DNA of 64,000 nt, from positions 124,001-188,000 of the forward strand of contig NZ_PFXK01000002.1 in NCBI RefSeq assembly GCF_002812955.1. Reading direction: 5' to 3'. Both the position numbers and the translations under genes were made by a program. Below, piece by piece: positions 8,254-18,460 of the stretch (position 1 is the stretch's first letter; the number at the start of each line of letters is the position of its first letter). Under the pieces are notes generated by a model, which did not search any database, was not told where the DNA came from, and saw only the letters and a program-made list of their open reading frames with translations. The stretch is from Vibrio sp. HA2012. Its GTDB lineage: Bacteria > Pseudomonadota > Gammaproteobacteria > Enterobacterales > Vibrionaceae.

Positions 8254-9066
8254 TTATCCGACCCGGATATCGCTAGGCTTACGGTGCATGGTTTGCTTGA
8301 ATTTTGTTGAGAAATAGTTACTGTCTGAATAGCCGACCATAAAGGCAATATCTGTTACGGATATATCGGTATTGATCAGTAAAGAAATGGCATTTTTTGC
8401 CCGGATAAAATGCAGGTACTGGTTAAAGCTCATACCTGTTATATCTTTGATTGCTTTGGATAACAGACGTGAAGAAACTTTAACGTGTTGTGCAATCTCA
8501 TCAATATTCAGGGGCTGGTCGTAGTTTTTATTCATAAAAACAATAGAAGAAAGAAGCCTGTCTTCCTGTGTCAGGATCCGCTCATCTTGAATTCGGCCTC
8601 TCCACAATTCTACAACCAATTGCTGAAACAGAAGCTCGGACATTGCCCTGGATTCTGCGCAGTGGGTGTGAGATTCGTGATCCAGCCTTTCTATGATGTA
8701 ATTGACTCTCAGCGCGGTTTCATCATCAATAAACCAGTCAACGGTCTCTTCTTCTGGCTGAGGGAGGTACTTTTCCAGCAGAGCAGAAGAACTGAGTTGA
8801 TCTTTTTTATACAGTATGTTGCATAAAAATAGTTCATCAACTTGTTCGATCAAATGCCGGTCTTTTTTCCCGACAAAGCAAACATAATTTCTGCTTAAAT
8901 TCATAGGGATATCATTGACCACATGAATGCCATTTCCTTTAGACACCACAATAATCTCATCAAATGAGTGGTCATGTTCCGGAAACACCTGCTGTGGAGA
9001 GCGGGGTTCAGTAGTAACAGACATTTTTGAATTCAGAAAATATTCGTTGGATTGTAAATGAATCAT
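8254..9066 (-). CDS. AraC-family activator, RhaS/RhaR type
   Basis: This 270-residue regulator closely resembles enterobacterial RhaS/RhaR. An N-terminal cupin sensor contains FPEHDHSFDEIIVVSKGNGIH (about residues 28-48), and VCFVGKKDRHLIEQ parallels the RhaS VCFVRDHDRHLYE block. A C-terminal double helix-turn-helix ends with VTDIAFMVGYSDSNYFSTKF. It is divergent from the rhamnose ABC/catabolic operon, the expected position for an L-rhamnose-binding activator. Only one such gene stands here rather than the E. coli rhaS-rhaR pair. A paralogue lies at 41953-42762 beside the alpha-L-rhamnosidase. The symbol is left empty because rhaS is also used for the binding protein next door. Confidence 0.88.
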   Translation of the reverse strand: MIHLQSNEYFLNSKMSVTTEPRSPQQVFPEHDHSFDEIIVVSKGNGIHVVNDIPMNLSRNYVCFVGKKDRHLIEQVDELFLCNILYKKDQLSSSALLEKYLPQPEEETVDWFIDDETALRVNYIIERLDHESHTHCAESRAMSELLFQQLVVELWRGRIQDERILTQEDRLLSSIVFMNKNYDQPLNIDEIAQHVKVSSRLLSKAIKDITGMSFNQYLHFIRAKNAISLLINTDISVTDIAFMVGYSDSNYFSTKFKQTMHRKPSDIRVG

Positions 9067-9533
9067 GCATCAGTTCCGTATTGACTTGGGATACACATCT
9101 GAAAACAGGTTGCTTATTGCTCTGATGTCAGAGTAGCAGATTAAAAATTCACCGATGTTTGTATGGTTATGAAAATGTGAATCAGATAACGACTAACTGT
9201 AAAAATACGCCTGTCTTTGAGATGTTTATGGTGTTTTTTCAAAGGTAAGTCAGGATGACTGCTCTTATGATTAGTCAGGTAATATCAATATGTGAGTTTA
9301 AGTCTATCTTTTTGAATTTATACAGAGAAAGCGGAGGCTCTACTAACTTACCGATAAACATGCAGAGATAACCTGGAAGCAGGAGGTTTTCCGGGTAATG
9401 GATGGCATAACTAAAAATGAAAAAAGCACTATTCGGATCCGACAGCAGGGAAAATAACAAGATAATGGCTGTTAACCGATCTGAATCTACTAATTAACGT
9501 GAAGTTAACTCTTAATGAAACGGAGTCAAAACA
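9067..9533. promoter_or_regulatory. Divergent control region of the rhamnose locus
   Basis: These 467 bases separate the AraC activator from the importer operon. Visible are a 14-base palindrome CTCTGATGTCAGAG (9120-9133), a half CRP-like TGTGA near 9176-9180 without a good second arm, and a GGAG ribosome site about 10 bases before the importer ATG. No clear RhaS half-site pair could be read by eye. A 61-residue minus-strand frame inside is judged spurious. Confidence 0.55.
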
Positions 9534-10532
9534 ATGAAAGTGATAAACCTATTTAAATCTGTTCTGGTGGCAGCTTGTCTGTTATCCAGCAGCTTAATTC
9601 ATGCCGCCGAGATGCGTATTGGATTAGTGGTCAAAGCGCAGGGTATTGGCTTCTTTGAAGCTGCTTATGCGGGGGCAGAGCAGGCCGCTCAGGAAATTGC
9701 CGAGGATGTGAAGATTATTTACACCGGACCTGTGACTCCTACGGCAGAAGGTCAAATAGAAATTGTTAACTCATTGATTGCACAGAGAGTTGATGCAATT
9801 GTCATTTCTGCTAACGATACCGATGCACTGGTTCCTATCCTGAAAAAAGCACAACAGCGCGGAATTAAGGTCGTGTCATTTGATTCTGGTGTTGCTGTAC
9901 CGGGAAGAGCGGTACATCTAAATCCTTCCAGTAATGAACTTATTGGTAAAATTAATGTTGATCTGGCTTCTGTTGCTGTTAAAGCAACAAACAGTGAGAA
10001 AGGTGACATTGCTATTTTAAGTGCCAGTCCGACAGCCACTAATCAGAACATCTGGATCGATGAAATGAAAAAAGTACTGCCCGGGCATCCTGAACTCAAT
10101 CTGGTGGCGACGGTATATGGGGATGATCTGGCAGATAAGAGTTACCGTGAAACTAAAGGGCTGATCAATACCTATCCAAACCTGAAAGCTATCGTTGCAC
10201 CGACATCTGTAGGAATTGTAGCTGCCGCTCAGGCGGTAACGGATATGGGGAAAACCGGTGAAGTCTATGTTACCGGATTGGGCCTTCCTTCCGAATTAGC
10301 CGGGCATGTGGAATCTGGAGCAGTTAAGAGTTTTGCTATCTGGAATCCTATTGATCTTGGTTATGCCGCTACCATGATTTCTTACCATTTGATTAAAGGT
10401 GATGCAACGGCAACTGAAGTTGCAATGGGACGTATGGGTGTTGCAAAACTGGATAAAGACGGTAACGCAGCTATGGCTTCTCCGTTTATTTATGACATCA
10501 CCAACGTTGAGAAATTCGCTAAAATTTTCTGA
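9534..10532 (+). CDS. rhaS: Periplasmic L-rhamnose-binding protein of ABC importer
   Basis: This is a 332-residue periplasmic binding protein of the ribose/galactose-type (Peripla_BP_4) fold. A Sec signal peptide ends at LIHAAE (cut after about residue 24). The mature start MRIGLVVKAQGIGFFEAAYAG matches rhizobial rhamnose-binding RhaS proteins, and VDAIVISANDTDAL and VVSFDSGVAV are ligand-cleft strands. It leads an operon with ATPase, two permeases and rhamnose mutarotase, which fixes the likely substrate as L-rhamnose. This rhaS (rhizobial naming) is unrelated to the AraC regulator called RhaS in E. coli. A hairpin separates it from the ATPase gene and may raise its mRNA level relative to the rest. 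Confidence 0.88.
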   Translation: MKVINLFKSVLVAACLLSSSLIHAAEMRIGLVVKAQGIGFFEAAYAGAEQAAQEIAEDVKIIYTGPVTPTAEGQIEIVNSLIAQRVDAIVISANDTDALVPILKKAQQRGIKVVSFDSGVAVPGRAVHLNPSSNELIGKINVDLASVAVKATNSEKGDIAILSASPTATNQNIWIDEMKKVLPGHPELNLVATVYGDDLADKSYRETKGLINTYPNLKAIVAPTSVGIVAAAQAVTDMGKTGEVYVTGLGLPSELAGHVESGAVKSFAIWNPIDLGYAATMISYHLIKGDATATEVAMGRMGVAKLDKDGNAAMASPFIYDITNVEKFAKIF

Positions 10533-10569
10533 GTCGGTATTTCGTAACGGAAGAATAAAGTGAAGAAGC

Positions 10570-10604
10570 GAGACAGGTGCAGAAATGTTTCTTTTGCCTG
10601 TCTC
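10570..10604 (+). terminator. Intercistronic hairpin after binding-protein gene
   Basis: GAGACAGG (10570-10577) pairs with CCTGTCTC (10597-10604), with partial inner pairing GAAA/TTTC. There is no pure T run (CCCCTTATTTC follows), so partial termination or 3'-end protection of the binding-protein message is likely, as is usual for ABC sugar operons. Confidence 0.55.
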
Positions 10605-10643
10605 CCCTTATTTCTAGAGAGTTTGTGACAGAAAGGGATAGTC

Positions 10644-12152
10644 ATGCCAGAGTCAACCCCCATTTTCTCATTGCGGGATATCAGTAAGCATTTTCCCGGA
10701 GTGAAAGCGCTGGATAAAGTTCAGCTTGATCTGTATCCGGGACAGGTTACGGCCTTAGTCGGAGAAAACGGAGCTGGTAAATCAACGCTGGTTAAAGTCA
10801 TGACCGGTATTCATCAGCCCACATCAGGCCAACTGTTTTTAGATCAGCAGGAGATTCATCTGGATACACCGGATGATGCCCGTAAATTTGGTATTACAGC
10901 AATACATCAGGAAACGGTATTGTTTGATGAACTGAGTGTGGCGGAAAATATTTTTGCCGGACACTATCTGGCAAATGCCTCAGGCAGTCTGGACTGGAAA
11001 CGAATGGAGCAGGAAGCAGGCCGGATCCTAAAAGAAATTGATGCTCCTCTAGAGCCCGGAAAGATACTGAAAGAATTAAGTATTGGCCAGAGACATATGG
11101 TGGCAATAGCAAGGGCGCTCTCTTTTGATGCCAAAGTCGTAATATTAGATGAGCCGACGGCCGCACTTTCTCACCGGGAGATTGAAGATTTTTATCAGAT
11201 TGTACGACGGTTGCAGAATAAAGGCTGTGCAATCATGTTTATCAGTCATAAGTTTGATGAAATTTATACGATTGCAGATCGGTATATGGTTTTCAGAGAT
11301 GGCTGTTATATCGGCGACGGTATATTAAAAGACGTTGAAGAATCTGAGTTAGTGTCCATGATGGTCGGCAGAACCATTGATAATGCCTACCCTAAATCGG
11401 ATGTAGAGATTGGTCATAAGGTGCTTGAAGTGAGCAACTACTCGCATCCAACGGAGTTTGATGACATCACTTTTGATCTTCATCAGGGTGAAATACTGGG
11501 TTTCTACGGCTTGGTTGGCGCAGGTCGTACCGAATTGATGCAATCTCTTTTTGGGGTAACAAAAAATTCCAAAGGCACAATTAAAGTCGATTTCGAAAAT
11601 ATCGCTATAAAATCCCCTTCTGATGCAATTAAGAACGGCATTGTTTACGTTCCGGAAGAACGGCAGAGTCAGGGCGTTGTTCTTGAATTTCCTATTTACC
11701 AGAATATCGGTTTGCCGCAATTAGATAAAATTAATTCAGGCGGACTTCTTAATAAAGATGCTGAGTATGGGTTAGCGGATGAGTACGCCAAAAGACTAAG
11801 AGTCAAAGCTCCTGACTGGCATGAAAGTGTCGAAAATCTGTCCGGGGGTAATCAGCAGAAAGTGGTTATTGGTAAATGGCTGGCCACTTTGCCTAAGGTG
11901 ATCATTCTAGATGAGCCGACAAAGGGTATTGATATTGGTTCAAAAGCGGCAGTGCACGAATTTATGTCTGAACTTACGACTCTCGGACTGAGTGTCATTA
12001 TGGTTTCATCTGAGTTACCGGAAGTGATGGGAATGGCGGATCGAATCATTGTGATGCGTGAAGGGTTAATTGTGGACGAGTTTGCAAGGCATGAATTTAC
12101 AGCAGAAAAGCTGGTGAGTGCCGCGACAGGGGTAACCGGAGGTGTTCAGTGA
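10644..12152 (+). CDS. rhaT: Rhamnose ABC importer ATPase, two-domain sugar type
   Basis: This 502-residue ATPase of the RbsA/MglA type has two fused nucleotide-binding domains. Domain 1 has Walker A GENGAGKST (about residues 40-48), a signature segment LSIGQRHMVAIARAL and Walker B VVILDEPTAAL. Domain 2 has the degenerate Walker A GLVGAGRTEL typical of this class, LSGGNQQKVVIGKWL, and VIILDEPTKGID. It energises the two permeases that follow. Its stop overlaps the next start (GTGA). Neighbouring rhamnose enzymes set the substrate. The name follows rhizobial rhaSTPQ and is not the E. coli rhamnose:proton symporter RhaT. Confidence 0.92.
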   Translation: MPESTPIFSLRDISKHFPGVKALDKVQLDLYPGQVTALVGENGAGKSTLVKVMTGIHQPTSGQLFLDQQEIHLDTPDDARKFGITAIHQETVLFDELSVAENIFAGHYLANASGSLDWKRMEQEAGRILKEIDAPLEPGKILKELSIGQRHMVAIARALSFDAKVVILDEPTAALSHREIEDFYQIVRRLQNKGCAIMFISHKFDEIYTIADRYMVFRDGCYIGDGILKDVEESELVSMMVGRTIDNAYPKSDVEIGHKVLEVSNYSHPTEFDDITFDLHQGEILGFYGLVGAGRTELMQSLFGVTKNSKGTIKVDFENIAIKSPSDAIKNGIVYVPEERQSQGVVLEFPIYQNIGLPQLDKINSGGLLNKDAEYGLADEYAKRLRVKAPDWHESVENLSGGNQQKVVIGKWLATLPKVIILDEPTKGIDIGSKAAVHEFMSELTTLGLSVIMVSSELPEVMGMADRIIVMREGLIVDEFARHEFTAEKLVSAATGVTGGVQ

Positions 12153-13132
12153 AACATTTATTCAAAAGCAGGGAATCCCAGTTAGCACTGGTCGTTCTTG
12201 TGTTACTCGGTGCTATTGGATTTATCATTCCTGATTTCTTAGCATTTGGTAATTTGTTGAGTGTGTATAACGATACATCAATACTCATCATTCTGGCGCT
12301 GGGTCAGATGCTGGTGATTATCACCCGTTGTATTGATTTGTCAGTTGCCGCTAATGTGGCCTTAACCGGTATGGTTGTTGCCACTATTAATAATTTGTAC
12401 CCTGAGTTTCCCATATCATTGCTGATTTTGCTGGGGGCGGGTCTGGGAACCGTACTGGGAATGATTAATGGCTGGCTGGTATGGAAAATGAATATACCGG
12501 CGATAGTCGTTACACTCGGCACTATGGCTATATATCGGGGAACAGTATTTCTAATCAGTAAAGGCGCATGGATTAATGCTCATCAGATGAGCGCTCATTT
12601 TTTAGAGATCCCGCGTTTTGAAATAATGGGATTACCTGTTCTTGGCTGGTGTTCTGTTGCGATCATCGGTGTTATGTACTATTTCACCCGACATCGCCAG
12701 CTAGGACGAAAAATATACGCAGCCGGAAATAGTCCGACCGCCGCATATTATATTGGTGTGGATGTTGGTAAGAAACAGTTTATCGCCTTTACTGTTTCCG
12801 GCTTTATGGCGGGGATCTCCGGTTATTTGTGGATCTCTCGTTATGCCGTCGCTTACGTTGATATTGCGAATGGCTTTGAGCTGCAGGTCATCGCTGCCTG
12901 TGTTATCGGTGGAGTCAGTATTGCCGGAGGAACCGGAACCGTTGTGGGTTGTCTTCTGGGGGCTCTTTTCTTAGGCATTATTAATAATGCATTACCTGTG
13001 ATCGGTATTTCTCCATTCTGGCAAATGGCGATATCCGGATTGGTCATCATTATTGCGGTGATTGCAAACTCTCGTTCGGAGCGTAAAGCCGGTCGGATTA
13101 TATTGCGTAAAGCCGTACAAAATGCATCCTGA
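12149..13132 (+). CDS. rhaP: Rhamnose ABC importer permease 1
   Basis: This 327-residue inner-membrane permease of the RbsC/AraH family has about 8-10 hydrophobic helices. Family marks are LVIITRCIDLSVAAN near residue 60, GMINGWLVWKMNIPAIVVTLGTM near 105-125, and ACVIGGVSIAGGTGTVVG near 250. The start is GTG at 12149, overlapping the ATPase stop, with GGAGGT five bases before it. It pairs with the next gene to make a heterodimeric channel. Confidence 0.9.
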   Translation: MKHLFKSRESQLALVVLVLLGAIGFIIPDFLAFGNLLSVYNDTSILIILALGQMLVIITRCIDLSVAANVALTGMVVATINNLYPEFPISLLILLGAGLGTVLGMINGWLVWKMNIPAIVVTLGTMAIYRGTVFLISKGAWINAHQMSAHFLEIPRFEIMGLPVLGWCSVAIIGVMYYFTRHRQLGRKIYAAGNSPTAAYYIGVDVGKKQFIAFTVSGFMAGISGYLWISRYAVAYVDIANGFELQVIAACVIGGVSIAGGTGTVVGCLLGALFLGIINNALPVIGISPFWQMAISGLVIIIAVIANSRSERKAGRIILRKAVQNAS

Positions 13133-13152
13133 TATTAACTGAGGACTTGAGA

Positions 13153-14157
13153 ATGGAAAAAATAAATAATCAGTCTCTGGGAAATAAGCCTTCAGGGACA
13201 AAAAATCTGCCGGAATGGATGTTTGGCTGGGAATCATTTCTGCTGATCACTGCCATTATTGTATTTATTATAAATTGTTTCGCATCCCCTTATTTTTTGG
13301 ATCCATGGTCATTATCGGATGCTACATTTAACTTTTCAGAGAAAGCAATTATAGCCTTGCCACTGGCTTTGGTTATTATTGTAAGAGAAATCGATATCTC
13401 TGTTGCTTCTATTATTGCACTTAGTTCTACAGCCATGGGATTTGTTGCCCAGTGGGGAGGGGGATTATTTTTGATCTGTATGGCAGGACTTGCTGTCGGT
13501 ACTCTATGTGGTTTATTTAATGGGTTACTGGTGACCCGGTTGAATATTCCTTCTATTGTTGTAACGATAGGAACCATGAGCCTGTTCAGAGGAATCACTT
13601 ATATCTTATTGGGTGATAATGCCCTGAATGATTATCCGGAATCTTTCGCTTATTTCGGGCAAGGTTATGTTGTATCGGTTCTCAGTTTTGAATTTATCAG
13701 CTTTCTCCTGTTAGCGGTGGTATTTTATGTGATTCTACAGAGAACTAATTTTGGCCGGCGTACTTATGCCATCGGCAATAATCCGACAGCTTCTTATTAC
13801 TCTGGAATTAATGTAGCCAGACATAAGTTAATTCTATTTAGTCTGGTGGGGCTGTTTTGTGGTATTGCTTCAATCATGTTGACTTCACGGCTGGGCAGTA
13901 CAAGGCCAACCATTGCACTTGGCTGGGAACTGAGCATCATTACAATGGTTGTTTTAGGTGGAGTGAGTATTCTTGGAGGGTCAGGTACTATTATTGGTGT
14001 GGTTATTTCTGTATTCCTGATGGGATTAGTTACGGTCGGACTTGGACTGCTTAATATACCAGGGATTGTTATGTCAATTATTATAGGTATGATGCTTATC
14101 AGTGTTATAGCTTTACCAAAAATATATAAACAAATAAAAAATCGTGTAAAAATCTGA
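13153..14157 (+). CDS. rhaQ: Rhamnose ABC importer permease 2
   Basis: This is a 334-residue RbsC-type permease, paralogous to the preceding one. ATG at 13153 is preferred over an in-frame TTG two codons earlier because GAGGA (13141-13145) is 7 bases before it. [44 protein letters not shown] and [16 protein letters not shown] are the conserved family segments. The N terminus is longer and hydrophilic (about 20 residues) before the first helix. The coding sequence is richer in A+T than its partner. It is co-transcribed with the mutarotase 17 bases downstream. Confidence 0.9.
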   Translation: MEKINNQSLGNKPSGTKNLPEWMFGWESFLLITAIIVFIINCFASPYFLDPWSLSDATFNFSEKAIIALPLALVIIVREIDISVASIIALSSTAMGFVAQWGGGLFLICMAGLAVGTLCGLFNGLLVTRLNIPSIVVTIGTMSLFRGITYILLGDNALNDYPESFAYFGQGYVVSVLSFEFISFLLLAVVFYVILQRTNFGRRTYAIGNNPTASYYSGINVARHKLILFSLVGLFCGIASIMLTSRLGSTRPTIALGWELSIITMVVLGGVSILGGSGTIIGVVISVFLMGLVTVGLGLLNIPGIVMSIIIGMMLISVIALPKIYKQIKNRVKI

Positions 14158-14174
14158 TAAATCAAGGGAATATT

Positions 14175-14501
14175 ATGTCTGATCAATATATCAGAAAAGC
14201 ATTTTTAATGTCTGTGAATGAAGGTTGTCATGCTGAATATGAAAAGAGGCATGATGAGATATGGCCAGAACTGGTTCGGGTATTGAAAGAACACGGAGCG
14301 AGAAATTACTCCATATTTTTGGAGCCGGGCAGCAGTCAATTGTTTGCTTATGTCGAAATAGAAAGTGAAGAGCGCTGGAATCAGGTCGCTGATACAGAAG
14401 AGTGTCAGAAGTGGTGGGCCTTTATGAAAGATATCATGGCAACCAATCCGGATAACTCACCGGTTTCTCTGGAACTGAAAAACGTGTTTTATCTGGAATA
14501 A
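14175..14501 (+). CDS. rhaM: L-rhamnose mutarotase
   Basis: This 108-residue protein interconverts the alpha and beta anomers of L-rhamnose, supplying the anomer used by the isomerase. The sequence follows E. coli RhaM nearly block by block: [46 protein letters not shown] and [18 protein letters not shown]. The histidine in KRH and the tandem Trp in QKWWAFMKD are active-site features of this ferredoxin-like family. It has the normal length. It ends the importer transcript, being followed by a strong terminator, while the kinase/isomerase genes have a separate start. This is the most diagnostic gene for assigning the importer to rhamnose. Confidence 0.95.
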   Translation: MSDQYIRKAFLMSVNEGCHAEYEKRHDEIWPELVRVLKEHGARNYSIFLEPGSSQLFAYVEIESEERWNQVADTEECQKWWAFMKDIMATNPDNSPVSLELKNVFYLE

Positions 14502-14805
14502 CCACTATTTTTTTGCCGTTATTTTAAGCACATTAGCTATTTCAGATATATTAATCGTGTAAAGAGCGCCGGAACCGGGATGTTTTCCTGGCTCCGGCGC
14601 TTTTTTGTATCCTGGATCCGGTCTTGTCACCATCAGGTGTCTGCGGTGGATCGAGCATCGGTCAACTGAATATCAGAAAATTTGAAATGCCGCAGGGTTT
14701 TCTTGAAAAAAAGGCCAGTTACCCGATTCTGAGGGTTAAAAATTGAAGTTATTTTTTTATGAGAAGCAGTTTAATAGTCCTAAATAACAAGGGGTGTTAA
14801 ACACT
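14502..14805 (+). promoter_or_regulatory. Gap between importer and rhamnose enzymes: terminator plus new promoter region
   Basis: It contains the terminator at 14565-14606 and then about 200 bases of AT-rich DNA before the kinase gene. A second promoter is expected here because transcription must restart, but no convincing -35/-10 pair or operator could be picked by eye. AAGGGG (14789-14794) is the ribosome site for the kinase. Confidence 0.5.
14565..14606 (+). terminator. Intrinsic terminator of the rhamnose importer operon
   Basis: AGCGCCGGA (14565-14573) pairs with TCCGGCGCT (14593-14601), extended inside by CC/GG after one mismatch, followed by a run of six T residues. Confidence 0.88.
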
Positions 14806-16248
14806 ATGAAAGCTGTGATTGCAATAGACCTTGGCGCGTCCAGCGGACGCGTGATGGTCGGTTATCTGGAGCAGGAAAAACTTCGCCTTGAAGAGTTTCA
14901 CCGTTTTCAGAACCAGCAGGTGATACAGGGGAATGAATCCTGCTGGGATCTTTATTCAATCCTGGAAGAAATCAAAGTGGGTATCAATAAAGTGATATCG
15001 ACTGGAATCGAAGTCTGTTCGCTGGGGATTGATACCTGGGGGGTTGATTTTGTACTTCTGGATAAATTCGGTCAGCATCTGGGGGAATTCGTCAGTTACC
15101 GGGATGCCCGGACGAACGGTATCTTGGATAAGCTGACTCTCGACAGCGGACTGAGTCTGGATGATATCTATAACATCACGGGTATTCAGTTTTTGCCATT
15201 TAATACCATCAACCAGTTGAAGGCCATCTATGACCAGAAACCTGAGTGGTATGGCGCTATTGATACACTATTGTTTATTCCTGATTATCTGAATTACAAA
15301 CTGTGTGGCGTTAAGCATTGTGAATACACCAATGCGTCAACCAGTCAACTGCTGAACTGTCAGGAAAAAACCTGGAGTGAGACCCTAATTAAAGCCAGCG
15401 GAGCCAAAATGAACTGGTTCCTGCCACCCAAAATGCCAAACCGGATTATTGGTCAGTATCAGTTGGGCGATATTCAGATCCCGGTCTGTTCGGTTGCCAG
15501 TCATGATACTGCTTCAGCGGTGGCTGCGACGCCAATCCCTGATAATAACACTGCCTATCTGAGTTCCGGTACCTGGTCACTGGTCGGTATTGAAAGTGAA
15601 GAACCGTATACCGGTGAGCTTGCGTATCGCTATAACCTGACCAATGAAGGTGGGGTGGATGGGCGCTATCGGGTACTGAAGAACATTATGGGTCTATGGC
15701 TGATCCAGCGAATTAAGGCTGAGAATCCGTCACTGACTTTTCCGGATATCGCCATGCTGGCGCGTCAGGCTGAACCGTTTAAGTACATTGTTAATCCGAA
15801 CGATGATGATTTCCTGAATCCGTCTTCCATGACTCAGGCTATTCAGAACTGGTTTAAGAAGCGAAATCAAGACGGTCCGGAGACGCTTTCAGAAGTTGTC
15901 CGCTGTGTCTATGACAGTCTGGTGCTGGCTTATGACGATGCTCTGAATCAGATCGCTGAGGTCTCCGGAAGGGATATACGGGAACTGCGCATTGTTGGCG
16001 GAGGCACTAAAGATCAATTTCTGAATCAGCTTTGTGCGGATGTGTGTCAGATAAAGGTTTCGACAGAACCGACAGAAGCATCGGCACTGGGCAATGTGAT
16101 TAACCAGTTTATTGCTTCTGACGTCATCACATCGCTGGGAGAAGCTCGGCAGATTATCGATGCGTCTTCCGAAGTTCACTATTTCACAGCAAATACAATT
16201 GAGGGATTGGAGCAGATCAAATCCCGCTATCAACAGATAACTAGGTAG
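14806..16248 (+). CDS. rhaB: L-rhamnulokinase
   Basis: This 480-residue FGGY-family kinase phosphorylates L-rhamnulose to L-rhamnulose 1-phosphate. The N terminus AIDLGASSGRVMVG is the rhamnulokinase form of the phosphate-1 motif. LGIDTWGVDFVLLD, FLPFNTINQLKAI, the nucleotide-site segment YLSSGTWSLVGIE (about residues 250-262) and the adenosine motif LRIVGGGTKDQFLNQL follow RhaB throughout. ATG at 14806 is chosen over a GTG 12 bases earlier because it lies 11 bases after AAGGGG and starts the conserved core. It is first in the rhaBAD-fucO unit, with 9 bases to the isomerase. Confidence 0.95.
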   Translation: MKAVIAIDLGASSGRVMVGYLEQEKLRLEEFHRFQNQQVIQGNESCWDLYSILEEIKVGINKVISTGIEVCSLGIDTWGVDFVLLDKFGQHLGEFVSYRDARTNGILDKLTLDSGLSLDDIYNITGIQFLPFNTINQLKAIYDQKPEWYGAIDTLLFIPDYLNYKLCGVKHCEYTNASTSQLLNCQEKTWSETLIKASGAKMNWFLPPKMPNRIIGQYQLGDIQIPVCSVASHDTASAVAATPIPDNNTAYLSSGTWSLVGIESEEPYTGELAYRYNLTNEGGVDGRYRVLKNIMGLWLIQRIKAENPSLTFPDIAMLARQAEPFKYIVNPNDDDFLNPSSMTQAIQNWFKKRNQDGPETLSEVVRCVYDSLVLAYDDALNQIAEVSGRDIRELRIVGGGTKDQFLNQLCADVCQIKVSTEPTEASALGNVINQFIASDVITSLGEARQIIDASSEVHYFTANTIEGLEQIKSRYQQITR

Positions 16249-16257
16249 GTAAGAAAG

Positions 16258-17517
16258 ATGAGTAAAGAGCAGATCTCTTCAGCATATGAACAGGCAAAAA
16301 GCGTTTTTGAAAAATACGGGGTAGATACCGATAAAGCGTTAGAACTGTTAAAAGATATTCCTATTTCTATGCACTGCTGGCAGGGCGATGATGTGAGAGG
16401 TTTTGAATCTCCGGATGTGGCACTGAGTGGCGGGATTCAGACTACGGGTAATTATCCGGGGGCGGCTAAAACACCCGCTGAACTTCGTGCTGATATGGAA
16501 AAAGCTTTCTCTCTTATCCCGGGGAAAAAACGTGTCAACCTGCATGCTATTTATTTGGATACGGACGAAAAAGTAGAACGAGATCAGATCAAACCGGAAC
16601 ATTTTGACCGCTGGGTTGAATGGGCGAAAGCACAGGATCTGGGGCTGGATTTTAATCCAACACTCTTCTCACATCCCAAAGCTGATGATGGTCTGACGCT
16701 GTCTCATCCGGATGAAGAAATCCGAGCTTTTTGGATTGAACACGTAAAAGCAAGCCGTAAGATTTCTGAATACTTTGGCCGCCAGTTGGGAACGCCTTCC
16801 TTTATGAATATCTGGATCCCGGATGGCATGAAAGACCAGCCTTTTGACCGTCTGTCTCCACGTCAGCGCTTGATGGATTCACTGGATAAGGCTCTGGAAG
16901 AAAAAATTGATACGGCGTATCACATTGATGCAGTGGAAAGTAAGCTGTTTGGTATTGGCGCTGAAGCGTACACCGTAGGCAGTAATGAATTCTATCTGGC
17001 GTATGCGACCAGTCGTGGCACCGGACTGTGTCTGGATGCAGGACATTTTCATCCGACAGAGATGATCAGCGATAAAATCAGTGCCTGTTCACTGTACGTG
17101 AAAGATTTGCTGCTGCATGTTACCCGTCCTATTCGCTGGGATTCTGATCATGTTGTTTCCTTTGATGATGAAACTCAGGCCATCATGCGCGAAATCGTAC
17201 GTAACGATCTACTTGACCGGGTGTCGATAGGTCTGGATTTCTTCGATGCTTCGATCAACCGTATTGCAGCATGGGTTATCGGTACCCGTAATGCGCAGAA
17301 AGCTCTGCTGAAAGCCTTGCTGGAGCCGAAGGCTCAGTTGAAAGCAGCAGAAGATTCCTTTGATTACACCACTCGTTTTGGTCTTATCGAAGAAGCGCAT
17401 GCTTTGCCATGGTCTGCTGTATGGGATTACTACTGCCAGAAAAACAATGTACCTGTCGGTTTTGACTGGATTAATGAGGTGAAAGATTACGAAGCTACGG
17501 TATTGGTTGCCCGTTAA
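16258..17517 (+). CDS. rhaA: L-rhamnose isomerase
   Basis: This 419-residue (beta/alpha)8-barrel metalloenzyme converts L-rhamnose to L-rhamnulose. It matches RhaA in full length, with [14 protein letters not shown] near residue 37, [44 protein letters not shown], and the [18 protein letters not shown] block. The Glu, Asp and His residues in these segments bind the two divalent metals. It lies between kinase and aldolase as in the E. coli rhaBAD operon. Confidence 0.96.
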   Translation: MSKEQISSAYEQAKSVFEKYGVDTDKALELLKDIPISMHCWQGDDVRGFESPDVALSGGIQTTGNYPGAAKTPAELRADMEKAFSLIPGKKRVNLHAIYLDTDEKVERDQIKPEHFDRWVEWAKAQDLGLDFNPTLFSHPKADDGLTLSHPDEEIRAFWIEHVKASRKISEYFGRQLGTPSFMNIWIPDGMKDQPFDRLSPRQRLMDSLDKALEEKIDTAYHIDAVESKLFGIGAEAYTVGSNEFYLAYATSRGTGLCLDAGHFHPTEMISDKISACSLYVKDLLLHVTRPIRWDSDHVVSFDDETQAIMREIVRNDLLDRVSIGLDFFDASINRIAAWVIGTRNAQKALLKALLEPKAQLKAAEDSFDYTTRFGLIEEAHALPWSAVWDYYCQKNNVPVGFDWINEVKDYEATVLVAR

Positions 17518-17648
17518 GTCATCTGTTTTTATCCGGAAAATGACGGAATACATTCCCATGCTCCGGCATGGGAATTCATTCGATTCGAAGAGATTTATCC
17601 GGATACCGGTTTTTCACGATAACTCAGTTTTTAGAAAGGTTTATTCTT

Positions 17649-18449
17649 ATGATTACGTTAAATGATGCGGTTAAACAAGAAGTAGAAAAAGTCAGAGAAG
17701 TCTCTCAATATCTTTGGCAGAGAGAATGGGCCGAGCGCAACGGCGGTAATATTTCTGTCGATCTGACAGACATTTTTGGTGAAGTCGGAGATATACAGGT
17801 TCCGGAAAAGAGACTGCCACTGCAATTACCAATGGAAAGTGCAGGAAGAATTTATTATGTCAAAGGTACCGGACAGCGTATTCGTGAACTGAGAGATCCG
17901 GATTATGCCGGCTGTATCCTGCAGATTAATAATAAAGCCGATGGTTATAAAATTATCTGGGGAGGGAAAGCCAGCACAGATTTTGCACCGACATCGGAAT
18001 TTATCAGTCATATTAAAATCCTTGTAGCAAAAAGAAACACAGGTTCTGACCATAAGTCTGTTGTTCACACTCATCCACTGGAGCTGATCGCACTTTCTCA
18101 TCATCCGGACATTGCCAAGAGCAGCGAACTGTTTACGTATACTTGCTGGAAGATGCTGCCGGAAGTGCGCGCTTTCGTTCCCCGGGGCATCGGCATGATC
18201 CCATATTGTCTTCCATCATCAGAAGAACTGGCTGACGGAACAACAGCAGCATTGCTGGAAAACGATGTTGCTATCTGGGAAAAACATGGCGCAACTGCAT
18301 CCGGCGCAGACGTATTACAAGCATTCGACTACATCGACGTAGCAAATAAAGGCGCAAAACTGTACCTGATGTGTACAGCCGCCGGTTATGAGCCCGAAGG
18401 TGTGTCCAAAGAAAACATGGAGATTCTTAAGCAAGAATTTAACTTATGA
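17649..18449 (+). CDS. rhaD: L-rhamnulose-1-phosphate aldolase
   Basis: This 266-residue class II zinc aldolase cleaves L-rhamnulose 1-phosphate to dihydroxyacetone phosphate and L-lactaldehyde. ATG at 17649 is preferred because AAAGG lies 9 bases before it. The frame is open 81 bases further up, but that part is not conserved. WAERNGGNISVDL, PTSEFISHIKI, the zinc ligands in VVHTHPLELIALSHH, and the third ligand in WEKHGATASG match RhaD. It is followed 11 bases later by the lactaldehyde reductase, so both products are handled in one transcript. Confidence 0.94.
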   Translation: MITLNDAVKQEVEKVREVSQYLWQREWAERNGGNISVDLTDIFGEVGDIQVPEKRLPLQLPMESAGRIYYVKGTGQRIRELRDPDYAGCILQINNKADGYKIIWGGKASTDFAPTSEFISHIKILVAKRNTGSDHKSVVHTHPLELIALSHHPDIAKSSELFTYTCWKMLPEVRAFVPRGIGMIPYCLPSSEELADGTTAALLENDVAIWEKHGATASGADVLQAFDYIDVANKGAKLYLMCTAAGYEPEGVSKENMEILKQEFNL

Positions 18450-18460
18450 GGTAATTAACT

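Noticed and set aside
8236..8259. GGATAAG/CTTATCC hairpin at the AraC gene end
   Set aside because: It overlaps the stop codon region and has no U tract; the stronger hairpin at 8191-8218 is the better terminator candidate.
9275..9460. 61-residue minus-strand reading frame in the rhamnose control region
   Set aside because: No ribosome site, no recognisable domain, and it lies in a region expected to hold operators.
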